IMG/VR virus record: IMGVR_UViG_3300047175_000272
Coordinates: 1-24,488 of that record
Origin: a virus
Direction: 5' to 3' (one strand)
Length of the DNA stretch: 24,488 nt
The notes beneath the pieces are model-generated. The model saw only the letters and a list, made by a program, of their open reading frames with translations. It did not search any database and was not told the DNA's origin. Shown one piece after another: positions 1-7,143 of this stretch; positions within the stretch are counted from its first letter, which is position 1; each line of letters starts with the position of its first letter. A program made the position numbers and the translations under genes.

Positions 1-171
1 ATGCTGCTGATCCGCGAGCCCACCGGGCCGCTGGGCGAGCAGATCCGCGGCGGCGGCAACGCGCTGCTGGTGTCCGAAAAAGGCGACGCCAAGCTGCTGG
101 AGATCGGCGCCACCGCCTCGACGACCAACACAGGCAGCCAGCGCGCCGCCCAAATAAGTAATCTTACCTAG
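1..171 (+). CDS. Short ORF, possible remnant of an upstream phage head gene
   Basis: An ATG at the first base opens a 56-residue frame that stops at TAG 169-171. The first two thirds (for example GNALLVSEKGDAKLLEIGA) have the strong GC-rich codon bias of the genes downstream. The last residues (QISNLT) are written in AT-rich DNA. Genes just upstream of a scaffold and capsid usually encode portal or protease, and a portal remnant is conceivable, but I do not recognise a diagnostic motif. The change in composition near the stop suggests that the original reading frame was cut and now ends in foreign or rearranged DNA. It could equally be an internal methionine of a gene entering from the left. 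Function is unknown. Confidence 0.4.
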   Translation: MLLIREPTGPLGEQIRGGGNALLVSEKGDAKLLEIGATASTTNTGSQRAAQISNLT

Positions 172-230
172 TAATTTTTACCTTGCCCAATCTGCCCAGT
201 TTAGATTATGAATTTCTTCATGATGGCGAA
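151..230. other. AT-rich junction between the truncated ORF and the head genes
   Basis: By hand count only about 27 of these 80 bases are G or C (34%), against well over 60% on both sides. The stretch contains the stop of the left-hand ORF and no convincing gene. A 26-codon frame at 208-288 ends in an ATGA overlap with the scaffold start, but it is too short to support. No inverted or direct repeat clearly marks an insertion site. It may be a deletion or recombination scar, or an AT-rich regulatory spacer upstream of the capsid genes. Confidence 0.45.
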
Positions 231-284
231 ACGCGCGGACAACCGCAGCGCACCCACCCATCCCCCCACCATCGCGGAACTCAG

Positions 285-680
285 ATGACCGAAGCAACGC
301 CCTCCCCCCCGGAGCCGGCCACCGCCGATCCGCGCGTCGAGACGCTCGAACGCCGCATCGCTGAACTTGAGGCCACGCATCGTACTCGTCTGGTCCGTGC
401 CGAACTCAAGGCAGAGGCGGTGCGCGCCGGCATGGTCGATCTCGACGGCCTCAAACTGGTCGATCTCGCCACTGTCGAAGTCGGCGACGATGGCGAGGTC
501 AAGGGCGGCGAGGCGCTGATGCGCAATCTGCGCCGCGCCAAGCCGTGGCTGTTCGGCCAGGCCAGCACCTCCAGCACCGCCGCCGCGCCGCCCGCCATCC
601 CGCCTGGCGCAAGGCGGGCGAAAGACATGACGCACGATGAATGGCGGGCCGCCCGCGCCGAGTTGCTCCGCCCCCGCTGA
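285..680 (+). CDS. Phage capsid scaffolding-like protein
   Basis: 131 residues, directly before the major capsid gene, where scaffolds normally lie. It has a Pro-rich start, a charged predicted coiled coil (about residues 17-48), then a segment reading MVDLDGLKLVDLATVEVGDD (50-69) and RRAKPWLFG (83-91). The pattern of helix, then 'DLDGLKL', then 'KPWLF' resembles GP20-type minor structural/scaffold proteins of siphoviruses and myoviruses. A scaffold guides capsid protein into a procapsid and is later expelled. The Ala/Pro linker (93-109) and basic C-terminal helix (111-131) fit a capsid-binding tail. The frame is open upstream to a TTG at 183, but ATG 285 starts the compositionally normal region, so I chose it. 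A seven-C run lies at 304-310. Confidence 0.72.
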   Translation: MTEATPSPPEPATADPRVETLERRIAELEATHRTRLVRAELKAEAVRAGMVDLDGLKLVDLATVEVGDDGEVKGGEALMRNLRRAKPWLFGQASTSSTAAAPPAIPPGARRAKDMTHDEWRAARAELLRPR

Positions 681-768
681 CCCCGGCTGGCAGCGCCTCC
701 CCGGCGCATCTCGCCCCACATCGCCCTGAGCTTTCCCAACCCGTTCCCCACACGAGGATCGCGCCCCC

Positions 769-2097
769 ATGGGTATCCAGAACTTCCCTCTCGCGCTGCA
801 GCCGATCATCCAGCAGGGCTTCCTCGAACGCGAATTCGAGGCGGCGATGCAAAGCCGCCTCGGCTACCGCGCCTGCGCCGACCGCGAGGATTTCGCCGTC
901 GGCATCGGCGAAACGCTCACCAAAACCCGCGCCGGCCTCAAGGCTTCGGTCATCACGCCGCTCAACCCGGCCACCAACACCAATCTGGACAACGGGCTGA
1001 CGCCCCAGGGCTTCTCGGTCGAGCAGTTCACCATCACGCTCAACCACTACGCCGCCTCGACCGACCTCAACATGGTCACCAGCCGCGTCGGCATCGCCAG
1101 CCAGTTTCTGCTGAACGCCGGCATCAACGGCGAACAGGCAGCCCGCTCGCTGGACGAACTGGCCCGCAACGCGCTGTTCAGCGCCTATATGGGCGGCAAC
1201 ACGCGCATCACGCAGACGCTCGCGGCAGCCGGTTCGACCGTCAAGGTGGATGATATCCGCGGATTTCAGACCGTCTCGGTCAACGGCGTGCAAACCACCG
1301 TCGGGTCCAGCGCATCGCTTGCCGTCAGTATCAACGGAAACAACTACACGCTGATCGGCGCTACGGCCGACTCCGAAAACGGATCGGCCGCCCTGCCTAC
1401 CGGTGGCCAGAGCGGCACACTCACGTTCACGACCAATGTCTCGGTCAACGACGGCACGGCGAACAACACGGTCCAGGCATTCAACGCCCCCCTCATCGCG
1501 CGCCCCAATGGACGCCTCAACACCTCCCAGCTGACCGCCACCGACGTGCTGGACATGAGCACGCTGCTCAACGCGGTGGCGACATTGCGCTCCAACGCGG
1601 TCCCGGAGATCGATGGCGTGTTCAACTGCTATCTCGATCCGGTCTCCGCCCGCCAGCTCTTCGCCGATGAGGCGTTCCGCCAGCTTTTCACCGGCGCCAC
1701 CTCCGCCAACCAGGTGTTCAAGAGGGGTATGATCAACGACTTCCTCGGGCTGCGCTTCATCCCCACCACGGAAGCTTTCGTCACATCGATCGGTGGCGGC
1801 AACAACGCGCTCGTCCGCCGCCCGATCATCTGCGGCAAGGGCGCGCTGGTGGAGGGCGATTTCGCCGGTATGAAGGACACCGACGTGACACCGAAGGACG
1901 CCATCGTCTCGATGGTGGACGGTATCGCCATGGTCACCCGCGAGCCGATCGACCGGCTGCAGCAGATCATCGCCCAGAGCTGGTATTGGATTGGTGGTTT
2001 CTGCGCCCCCACCGACATCACCACCACCCCCCAGACCATCCCTACCGCCAGCCCCGCCGCCTACAAGCGGGCCGTGGTGGTCGAGCATATCGGCTAG
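769..2097 (+). CDS. Major capsid protein, HK97-fold (P22-coat/N4-gp56-like)
   Basis: 442 residues forming the icosahedral shell. The N-terminal arm (1-60) leads into a segment with YAASTDLNMV (95-104) typical of HK97-fold coat proteins of the P22/N4 gp56 group. The C-terminal half has the expected pattern: a conserved 'FNCYLDPVSARQLFADE' strand-helix (285-301), a 'GMINDFLGLRFIPTTEAF' loop-strand (320-337), and a final beta domain (about 350-405). Residues 155-245 are Thr/Ser/Gly/Asn-rich (VSVNGVQTTVGSSASLAVSI and following). They look like an inserted beta domain of the kind P22-type coats carry on the outer surface. A GAGG lies about a dozen bases before the ATG. No processing site is evident. 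Family assignment is by pattern only; capsid identity is supported by the scaffold just upstream and the tail module downstream. Confidence 0.85.
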   Translation: MGIQNFPLALQPIIQQGFLEREFEAAMQSRLGYRACADREDFAVGIGETLTKTRAGLKASVITPLNPATNTNLDNGLTPQGFSVEQFTITLNHYAASTDLNMVTSRVGIASQFLLNAGINGEQAARSLDELARNALFSAYMGGNTRITQTLAAAGSTVKVDDIRGFQTVSVNGVQTTVGSSASLAVSINGNNYTLIGATADSENGSAALPTGGQSGTLTFTTNVSVNDGTANNTVQAFNAPLIARPNGRLNTSQLTATDVLDMSTLLNAVATLRSNAVPEIDGVFNCYLDPVSARQLFADEAFRQLFTGATSANQVFKRGMINDFLGLRFIPTTEAFVTSIGGGNNALVRRPIICGKGALVEGDFAGMKDTDVTPKDAIVSMVDGIAMVTREPIDRLQQIIAQSWYWIGGFCAPTDITTTPQTIPTASPAAYKRAVVVEHIG

Positions 2098-2112
2098 GCG
2101 GCGGGCGCGCCC

Positions 2113-2490
2113 ATGGCCTTCACCGACACCGAGAAGACCGACATCCGCCGCTTCTGCGGCTATCCCGCCTATGGCGGCACGTCGCAGGGCTTCAATGGCT
2201 GGCGCTTCTATCAGGCCTATGGCGCGCTCGAATACCGCATGCAGTTCCTCTCCGGCGCGGAGGAGGCGGTGGTCCGCCACCAACTCGCCACGCTACGTCA
2301 GCTGGAGGCGGCGATCCCCGCCGCCTCCGCCACGCTGGACACGGAGCAGGCCGCTGTCTGGACGCGCAACGCCGACGAGGTTCGCGAACGCTCCCGCCTG
2401 TTCGATGACTGGCGGCGGCGGCTCTGCGGCTTCTTCGGCCTGCCGCCCGGCCCCGCTTTGTCAGAGGCCGGGCTGAGGATCGTGGTGTGA
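2113..2490 (+). CDS. Head-tail connector candidate (hypothetical phage protein)
   Basis: 125 residues with no motif I can name. It is rich in aromatic residues near the start (RRFCGYPAYG, WRFYQAYGALEYRM), then has a long helical stretch (about 50-105) and a short C-terminal tail. It lies 15 bases after the capsid gene and shares its last base with the next start (TGATG), which implies coupled translation. In Mu, P2 and HK97-like phages this slot holds the adaptor or stopper proteins that join the portal to the tail, and the helical make-up fits an adaptor. The role is inferred from position only. Confidence 0.6.
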   Translation: MAFTDTEKTDIRRFCGYPAYGGTSQGFNGWRFYQAYGALEYRMQFLSGAEEAVVRHQLATLRQLEAAIPAASATLDTEQAAVWTRNADEVRERSRLFDDWRRRLCGFFGLPPGPALSEAGLRIVV

Positions 2491-3146
2491 TGCATCAGGC
2501 ACTGTTGGAGGACATCATCCGCCGCGGCGTCGGGCGTGGCGCCGCCGCCGCCGGCGGGTGGTGCGACGCCTACCGCCCGCACGGTCCATACGATCCGCTG
2601 GCTTCCGCCAACCGCTTCCTCCGCCTGCCCGTCATCCTCGCGCCGCCGGGCGGGTTCACTCAGCCCGTCGGCTACGGCGCGGCGGTCTGGACCGCACAGT
2701 TCGACGCGGCGGCCACGCGCCCCGGCGACTATTTGGTCCGTCCCGAAGCACAGGGCGAGGAACGCGCCGTCTGGTTCATCGCCGCCCAGCAGGCATTGCT
2801 GCCGGTGCTGTGCGTCCACGCCACCCGCATCGTTGCCTTCCACCGCCCCGCTCCGCAATCCGCCATCGGCATCAACCCCTATGGCGGGGTGCTGCGGGGC
2901 GGCGCGATCCCGCTCGCCAGCGGCTGGCCCGCCAGCGTGCTGACCGGCGGCGCGGGGCTCGATCCGGCGAACCTGCCCGCCGATGCCACCCCCGGCGGCT
3001 GGTCCGTGCTGCTCCCGCCGCTCGGCGGCGTGGTGCTGCGCGCCGGCGATCTGATGACCGACGATCTCGCCCGCACCGGCATCGTCGCAGCCGCCGAACG
3101 CACCGATCTCGGCTGGCGCCTCCAGGTGCGCCAGGCCACGACGTAG
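2490..3146 (+). CDS. Neck/head-closure candidate (hypothetical phage protein)
   Basis: 218 residues. I chose ATG 2490, which overlaps the preceding TGA by one base; a GTG one codon earlier is also possible. An N-terminal helix (about 1-25) is followed by a largely beta protein with many Gly/Pro turns, such as FLRLPVILAPPGGFTQPVG (43-61) and GAIPLASGWPASV. That make-up is compatible with a small beta-barrel stopper or head-completion protein. The position between capsid and tail terminator supports a connector role. I do not recognise the family, and a decoration protein is an alternative. Confidence 0.6.
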   Translation: MHQALLEDIIRRGVGRGAAAAGGWCDAYRPHGPYDPLASANRFLRLPVILAPPGGFTQPVGYGAAVWTAQFDAAATRPGDYLVRPEAQGEERAVWFIAAQQALLPVLCVHATRIVAFHRPAPQSAIGINPYGGVLRGGAIPLASGWPASVLTGGAGLDPANLPADATPGGWSVLLPPLGGVVLRAGDLMTDDLARTGIVAAAERTDLGWRLQVRQATT

Positions 3147-3183
3147 CTGGGTTTGCCTCCCACCCTGACGATGGAACCCCGCA

Positions 3184-4014
3184 ATGGCCGACCAATCCGA
3201 TGTCGAGACCGCCCTCGTCGCGGAGGTCGCTGCCATACTTTACCCGCTTGGGCCCAAGGCCCCGTCGGTGCTGAACCGCCTGTGCCGCATCTATCGCGGC
3301 TGGCCGCATAGCGCGTCTCTGGACGCTGACCTCGCCGAAGGCCACGTCAACGTCACGGTGTTCCCCGATCCGCGCCACGAACGCGTCACCACACGCTATC
3401 CCGCCGAATTCCAGATCGTCGCCCGCGCCACGCCAACCTATACCGTCGCCACAACGCAGGCCGACGCCACCATCGGCGGCACGCCGGGCGGCGGGCAACT
3501 GGTCGGGCTGCTGGTGGACAACATCGCCGTCGTGCATCGCACCGCGCCGTCCGACACTCCCGAACTCGTGGCCAGAATCCTCGCCGCCGACCTCGCGACG
3601 CAACGCCTCGCCTTCGCCGCTGGCGCCACGATCAATCTTCCCGGCGCGGCCCGCATCACCGGCCGCGTGGTGGCCGATCAGGTGGCACGTTCCGAAACCC
3701 GCCGCCAGCGCCAGGGTTTCCGCGTCAGCCTCTGGTGCCCCGACCCCGCCACCCGAGACGCCTGTGCCTCGACCATCGACGCCGCGCTCTCGGCGATCGA
3801 CTTCATCGCCCTGCCGGACGGCACGGCCGGCCGGCTACTGTTCCATGGCTCAACCACGATCGACCAGGCGGAGAACGCCGCTCTGTTCCGCCGCGACCTG
3901 ACTTACAGCGTGGATTACGCCACCACCGTCTCGGCCACGCTGCCCTCACTGATCTTCGGCGACACCGCATTCGCCGCCGATCACGGCCCGACGATCCGCG
4001 CCTGCATCGGCTGA
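3184..4014 (+). CDS. Tail terminator-like protein
   Basis: 276 residues, located two genes before the sheath, where Mu gp37 and other tail terminators sit. The N-terminal helix (2-21) is followed by strands. The C-terminal half holds the clearest signature: a strand 'RQGFRVSLWCPDP' (about 178-190), a helix covering DACASTIDAALSAID (193-207), and a final hydrophobic strand region ending LTYSVDYATT. A strand-helix-strand layout with a paired strand ending in Y-x-V is typical of terminator folds, which cap the tail tube and stop sheath polymerisation. The protein is longer than usual terminators (130-200 aa), so the N-terminal half may be an extra domain. No overlap with neighbours; GC-rich codon use matches the operon. 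Confidence 0.55.
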   Translation: MADQSDVETALVAEVAAILYPLGPKAPSVLNRLCRIYRGWPHSASLDADLAEGHVNVTVFPDPRHERVTTRYPAEFQIVARATPTYTVATTQADATIGGTPGGGQLVGLLVDNIAVVHRTAPSDTPELVARILAADLATQRLAFAAGATINLPGAARITGRVVADQVARSETRRQRQGFRVSLWCPDPATRDACASTIDAALSAIDFIALPDGTAGRLLFHGSTTIDQAENAALFRRDLTYSVDYATTVSATLPSLIFGDTAFAADHGPTIRACIG

Positions 4015-4041
4015 TCCGCTCCCCCCTTCGGAGAAACCCTC

Positions 4042-4224
4042 ATGACCCCGACCCTCGTCGTCGTGCGCCCGTTCGGGACGCACGCGAAAGGCGACGCCAT
4101 CGCCGATGCCGCCACGGTGGCGCAAATTCTCGCCACCGAACACGCCACCAAGGTGGTGCGCGTGTTTGCCACGCCGACCCCGGCATCGGCGCAGGCCCCC
4201 GCGGCCCCACAGCAGGGAGGCTGA
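4042..4224 (+). CDS. Small protein in the Mu gp38 position
   Basis: 60 residues, preceded by GGAG nine bases before the ATG. It has a beta-rich start (TLVVVRPFG), a basic loop, a helix (about 19-35) and an Ala/Pro-rich tail. In Mu and many Mu-like contractile tails a similarly small gene (gp38, DUF2635) lies immediately before the sheath. This one occupies the same place, but I cannot claim sequence homology. Its good ribosome site, codon bias and tight spacing to the sheath argue that it is a real gene. Confidence 0.6.
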   Translation: MTPTLVVVRPFGTHAKGDAIADAATVAQILATEHATKVVRVFATPTPASAQAPAAPQQGG

Positions 4225-4230
4225 TCCGCC

Positions 4231-5802
4231 ATGCCTATCGTCCAGCAGGGCGCGATTAACACCACCGCGCTGGTGGTGCCCGATCTCTATGTGCAGATCG
4301 TCCCGCCGCAGAATCTCGTGCTCAACGGCGTGCCCACCAACGTCATCGGCGTGGTTGGCACCGCCTCCTGGGGGCCCGTCGGCCAGCCGGTGATCGTCGG
4401 CACCATGGCCGACTACGCCAGCAATTTCGGGCCGGTGATGGCCCGCAAATACGATCTTGGTACGCCGGTCGCCACCGCCGTGCAGCAGGGGGCGTCCGCC
4501 TTCCGCTGCGTGCGCGTTACCGACGGCTCAGATTCCGCCGCGCAGTATGAGTTGCCGAACACCACTTTCCTGTTCACCGCGCTCTACACCGGCAGCCTGG
4601 GCAACAGCATCGGCGTCACGCTGTCCACCGGCAGCGCGGCCGGTACCTGGCGGCTGACTGTGGTGCTCCCCGGCCTGCCACCGGAGGTGTTCGACAACAT
4701 CGCCGGCTCGGGCGCCGCGTTCTGGACCGCGCTGGCGGCGGCGGTGAACAACGGGATCACCAACCAGCGCGGCCCCAGCCAGCTGGTCGTCGCCTCCGCC
4801 GCCGGCACCTCGGTCGCTCCGTTCGCGTTCAGTTACACGATGACCGGCGGCGTCCAGGGCACCGACGGCGCGTCCGGCGTCACCGCCGCGGCGCTGGTGG
4901 GTCAGGATGTCCCGCCCCGCCACGGCATGTATGCGTTGCGCGGCCAGGGCTGCTCCATCGGCGTGCTGTCGGATGCCGACGATGCCTCCACCTGGGTCGT
5001 CCAGGCCGGGTTCGGTCTGTCCGAGGGGCTCTACATGATCATCCCCGGCCCGGCGGGCGACACGATCATCGACGCGGTGGAGGCGAAGCAATCCACCGGG
5101 CTGGACAGCTACGCCGCCAAGCTGATGTTCGGCGACTGGCTCTACTGGAACGATCAGGTCAACGGCATCCTGCGACTTGTGTCGCCGCAGGGCTTCGTCG
5201 CCGGTCGGTTGGGGAATCTCTCGCCGGAGCAGTCGAGCCTGAACAAGCCGCTCTACGGCGTCGTCGGCAGCCAGAAATCCGGCCAGCCGGGCACCGGCCA
5301 AGCCAATTCCTACTCCTCGGCCGAACTCGCCGCGCTGCTGCAGGCGGGCATCGACGTGATCACCAACCCGCAGCCCGCCGGCAGCTTCTGGGGCGTGCGC
5401 GGCGGCCACAACTCCAGCTCCAACGCCGCCACCAACGGCGACAACTACACGCGGATGACCAACTACATCGCCGCGACCCTTGCCTCGGGGATGGGCCAAT
5501 ATGTCGGCCAGGTCATCACCGCGCAGCTGTTCCAGCGCATCCGCGCCACCCAACTCGCCTTCCTGCAGAACATGCTCAGCCAGGGCCTGCTCGGTAGCAC
5601 CGACGGCTCGGTGCCGTTCAGCGTGATCTGCGACATATCGAACAACCCGGCGAGCCGCACCGGGCTGGGCTATGTGCAGTCCGATGCGCAAATCCAGTAC
5701 CAGGCGATCAACGAGAAGTTCATCGTCAACATCGAGGGCGGCCAGACCGTGCAGGTTCAGGTCCAGACCCTGCCGACCAGCACTCCGGCACTCACCGCGT
5801 AA
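4231..5802 (+). CDS. Contractile tail sheath protein
   Basis: 523 residues. The sheath surrounds the tail tube and contracts to drive it through the host envelope. The start (IVPPQNLVLNGVPTNVIGVV, 29-48) shows the usual N-terminal strand, then 'GTASWGPVG' (49-57). The conserved C-terminal domain is clear: helix YIAATLASGMGQYVGQVI (about 413-430), then QLFQRIRATQLAFLQNML, then a 'FSVICDISNN' strand and a final 'YQAINEKFIVNIEGGQ' strand segment. These match Mu gpL/P2 FI-type sheaths in order and size. GGAGG at 4216-4220 sits ten bases ahead of the ATG. The tube gene follows 21 bases later, as in related phages. Confidence 0.93.
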   Translation: MPIVQQGAINTTALVVPDLYVQIVPPQNLVLNGVPTNVIGVVGTASWGPVGQPVIVGTMADYASNFGPVMARKYDLGTPVATAVQQGASAFRCVRVTDGSDSAAQYELPNTTFLFTALYTGSLGNSIGVTLSTGSAAGTWRLTVVLPGLPPEVFDNIAGSGAAFWTALAAAVNNGITNQRGPSQLVVASAAGTSVAPFAFSYTMTGGVQGTDGASGVTAAALVGQDVPPRHGMYALRGQGCSIGVLSDADDASTWVVQAGFGLSEGLYMIIPGPAGDTIIDAVEAKQSTGLDSYAAKLMFGDWLYWNDQVNGILRLVSPQGFVAGRLGNLSPEQSSLNKPLYGVVGSQKSGQPGTGQANSYSSAELAALLQAGIDVITNPQPAGSFWGVRGGHNSSSNAATNGDNYTRMTNYIAATLASGMGQYVGQVITAQLFQRIRATQLAFLQNMLSQGLLGSTDGSVPFSVICDISNNPASRTGLGYVQSDAQIQYQAINEKFIVNIEGGQTVQVQVQTLPTSTPALTA

Positions 5803-5823
5803 TCACCGAGGACACGCACAGAC

Positions 5824-6252
5824 ATGCCCAGCAACACATTCTCGGTCGGCCGCGACTGCCAGCTTGTCGTCATGGGTCCGTTCGGCCGCGTCGATCTTAC
5901 CCATGTCACCGGGTTCGACAGCCGCCAGGTCACTTCCGCCATCCGTATCGACCGCATCGACGGCGTGCTGCTCGCCGCCGAACTGCCGAAAGGCTGGGAG
6001 GGCACGTTCGAGCTCGAACGCGGCTCCTCCACCGCCGACGATTTCATCGCGCGGCTGGAGGCGAGCTACCTTTCGGGGGCGCCGATCACGCCTGGCACGC
6101 TGTATCAATACGTGCAGGAGACGGACGGCTCGACCTCGACCTACCAATACAACTCGGTGGTGTTCAAATTCGCCCAGGCCGGCAGCTGGCGCGGGGATCA
6201 GAGCGTGAAGCAGCGCCTGGAATTCTTCGCCGCCACCCGCACCCGCGTCTGA
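5824..6252 (+). CDS. Tail tube protein
   Basis: 142 residues. The protein stacks as hexameric rings to form the inner tube of the tail. It begins with NTFSVGRDCQLVVMGPFGR, continues with an extended beta region, a central helix DDFIARLEASYLSG (about 75-88), and ends with a strand VVFKFAQAGSW and a basic 'VKQRLEFFAATR' strand. This two-sheet-plus-helix layout and size fit Mu gpM-type tube proteins. It lies directly between sheath and chaperone, the standard order in contractile tails. GAGG precedes the ATG. No oddities seen. Confidence 0.88.
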   Translation: MPSNTFSVGRDCQLVVMGPFGRVDLTHVTGFDSRQVTSAIRIDRIDGVLLAAELPKGWEGTFELERGSSTADDFIARLEASYLSGAPITPGTLYQYVQETDGSTSTYQYNSVVFKFAQAGSWRGDQSVKQRLEFFAATRTRV

Positions 6253-6260
6253 GCCGCGCC

Positions 6261-6614
6261 ATGCCGCCGCAGGACACGCCCTCCTCCCGGCTGATCGCCG
6301 CCGCCCAGGCCGCCCCCGAGGTGACCGATTCGCAGGGCCGTCGCATCGCGCTGAGACGGCTCACAGCGCTGGACAAGCTGCGTCTGTTCAAGGCGGCCGG
6401 GCCGGGGCTGTCGCAGAACCAGCCCTGGCTCGGCATGGCGGTGCTGGCGGCCTCGGTCGCCGCGATCGACGACATTCCGGTGCCGCCGCCCGGCACCGAG
6501 GCGCAGATCGAGGCGCTGGTCGCCCGGCTCGGCGATCCCGGCCTCGCCGCAATCGCCACCGGGCTCGACGCCGCCGCGCCACCGGTAGAACTCGCGCCCC
6601 ACGCGGGAAACTGA
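6261..6614 (+). CDS. Tail assembly chaperone, short (zero-frame) form
   Basis: 117 residues. The largely helical protein contains TDSQGRRIALRRLTALDKLR (about 21-40), reminiscent of the 'I.LR.LT..D...L' core of Mu gp41 and lambda gpG-type chaperones, which bind the tape measure while the tube polymerises. The zero frame stops at TGA 6612-6614. The last three sense codons form the slippery site described separately, so a minority of ribosomes should make a longer 174-residue form. Place in the operon (tube, chaperone, tape measure) is canonical. Confidence 0.85.
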   Translation: MPPQDTPSSRLIAAAQAAPEVTDSQGRRIALRRLTALDKLRLFKAAGPGLSQNQPWLGMAVLAASVAAIDDIPVPPPGTEAQIEALVARLGDPGLAAIATGLDAAAPPVELAPHAGN

Positions 6615-6666
6615 GCCGGCACCCCGATCTGGTCGATTGCCTGTTCCTGGTACGGAACGGGGTGCC
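6605..6666 (+). promoter_or_regulatory. Programmed -1 ribosomal frameshift signal
   Basis: The heptamer GGGAAAC (6605-6611) lies in the correct phase, with zero-frame codons GGA and AAC, immediately before the TGA stop. It differs only in its last base from the lambda G-T site GGGAAAG. Six bases downstream starts a perfect nine-base-pair stem, GGCACCCCG (6618-6626) with CGGGGTGCC (6658-6666). The 31-base loop contains a second small hairpin (TTCC 6644-6647 with GGAA 6654-6657). Heptamer, spacer and structure all match known frameshift signals. After the slip, translation continues at CTG 6611-6613. Confidence 0.88.
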
Positions 6667-6784
6667 CTTCGACATCGCCTTCAGCCTGCCCCCGGAAGAC
6701 CGCCTCGCCTGGGTGGTCGCACTCGGCACGCTCGACGGCAACGAGTTCGACTTCGCGCTGATGCGCTGGAAGGATCGCGGATGA
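6611..6784 (+). CDS. Tail assembly chaperone, -1 frame extension (gpT-like)
   Basis: 57 codons in the -1 frame, opened by the slippage at 6605-6611 and ending at TGA 6782-6784. Joined to the 117 upstream residues it gives a 174-residue protein. The extension reads HPDLVDCLFLVRNGVPFDIA, then a strongly helical stretch with PPEDRLAWVVALGTLDG and a basic end (MRWKDRG). The 'PFDIAF(S)LP..DRLAW' segment looks like a genuinely conserved domain. Codon bias is good throughout. Stop and next start overlap (ATGA 6781-6784). By analogy with lambda gpGT and Mu gp41/42, the extension recruits tube subunits to the tape measure complex. A start at GTG 6662 could in principle express it alone, but no ribosome site supports that. 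Confidence 0.82.
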   Translation: MSRHPDLVDCLFLVRNGVPFDIAFSLPPEDRLAWVVALGTLDGNEFDFALMRWKDRG

Positions 6785-7143
6785 AGCTCGCCGATCTTGC
6801 CGCCGGCCTCGCCCGCCTCGACCTCGACGCGGTCGCTACCACTGCGCTGGCGGCGCAGGCGAACTCCATCGGCGAGGCGGTGCGCGAGGCGCTCTCCCAC
6901 CCGCCCGGCCCGGCGCACGTCTATCCCTGGAAGCAATCCGGCACGCTGCAGGCCAGCATCGCCGTCGCCGCCGAGGGGAGCGAGGCGGTGATCGGCTCGA
7001 ACGATCCGGTCGCGTCCTGGCAGGAGCACGGCACCGCAAGCATCCCGCCGCGCCCGTTCCTCGCCCCGGTCGCCGCCGCGCAGGCCGAGGCGACGGCGGG
7101 CGCCATCGGCGCGGCGGTGGCCGCCGCCATTGGAGGCGTGTGA
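6781..7143 (+). CDS. Tail completion / HK97 gp10-like protein
   Basis: 120 residues. I chose ATG 6781 because it overlaps the frameshift stop (ATGA). The longer upstream frame runs through the chaperone extension in the wrong phase and has arginine-rich shadow composition. The N-terminal helix (about 1-40) precedes 'VYPWKQSGTLQASI' (43-56). A later 'WQEHGTASIPPRPFLAPV' (80-97) resembles the 'G...IPARPFL' end of HK97 gp10 and Mu gpG-type tail completion/virion morphogenesis proteins. An Ala-rich helix closes the protein. Members of this group finish the neck or tail end. Finding it after the chaperones rather than before the sheath is slightly unusual. Confidence 0.6.
   Translation: MKLADLAAGLARLDLDAVATTALAAQANSIGEAVREALSHPPGPAHVYPWKQSGTLQASIAVAAEGSEAVIGSNDPVASWQEHGTASIPPRPFLAPVAAAQAEATAGAIGAAVAAAIGGV

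Noticed and set aside
208-288. 26-codon ORF ending in an ATGA overlap with the scaffold start
   Set aside because: Too short and in AT-rich junction DNA; the overlap can be chance. It may be the tail of a lost gene, but cannot be supported.
304-310. Seven-C tract in the scaffold gene as a phase-variation switch
   Set aside because: The frame is consistent across it, the tract is short for a GC-rich genome, and a scaffold gene is an unlikely switch target.
499-2283. 594-codon open frame on the minus strand across the capsid gene
   Set aside because: Shadow of the capsid gene; Gly/Arg/Asp-rich composition and no start or motif support.
4528-5691. 387-codon open frame on the minus strand across the sheath
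   Set aside because: Antisense shadow of the sheath gene with repetitive His/Arg/Gly composition.
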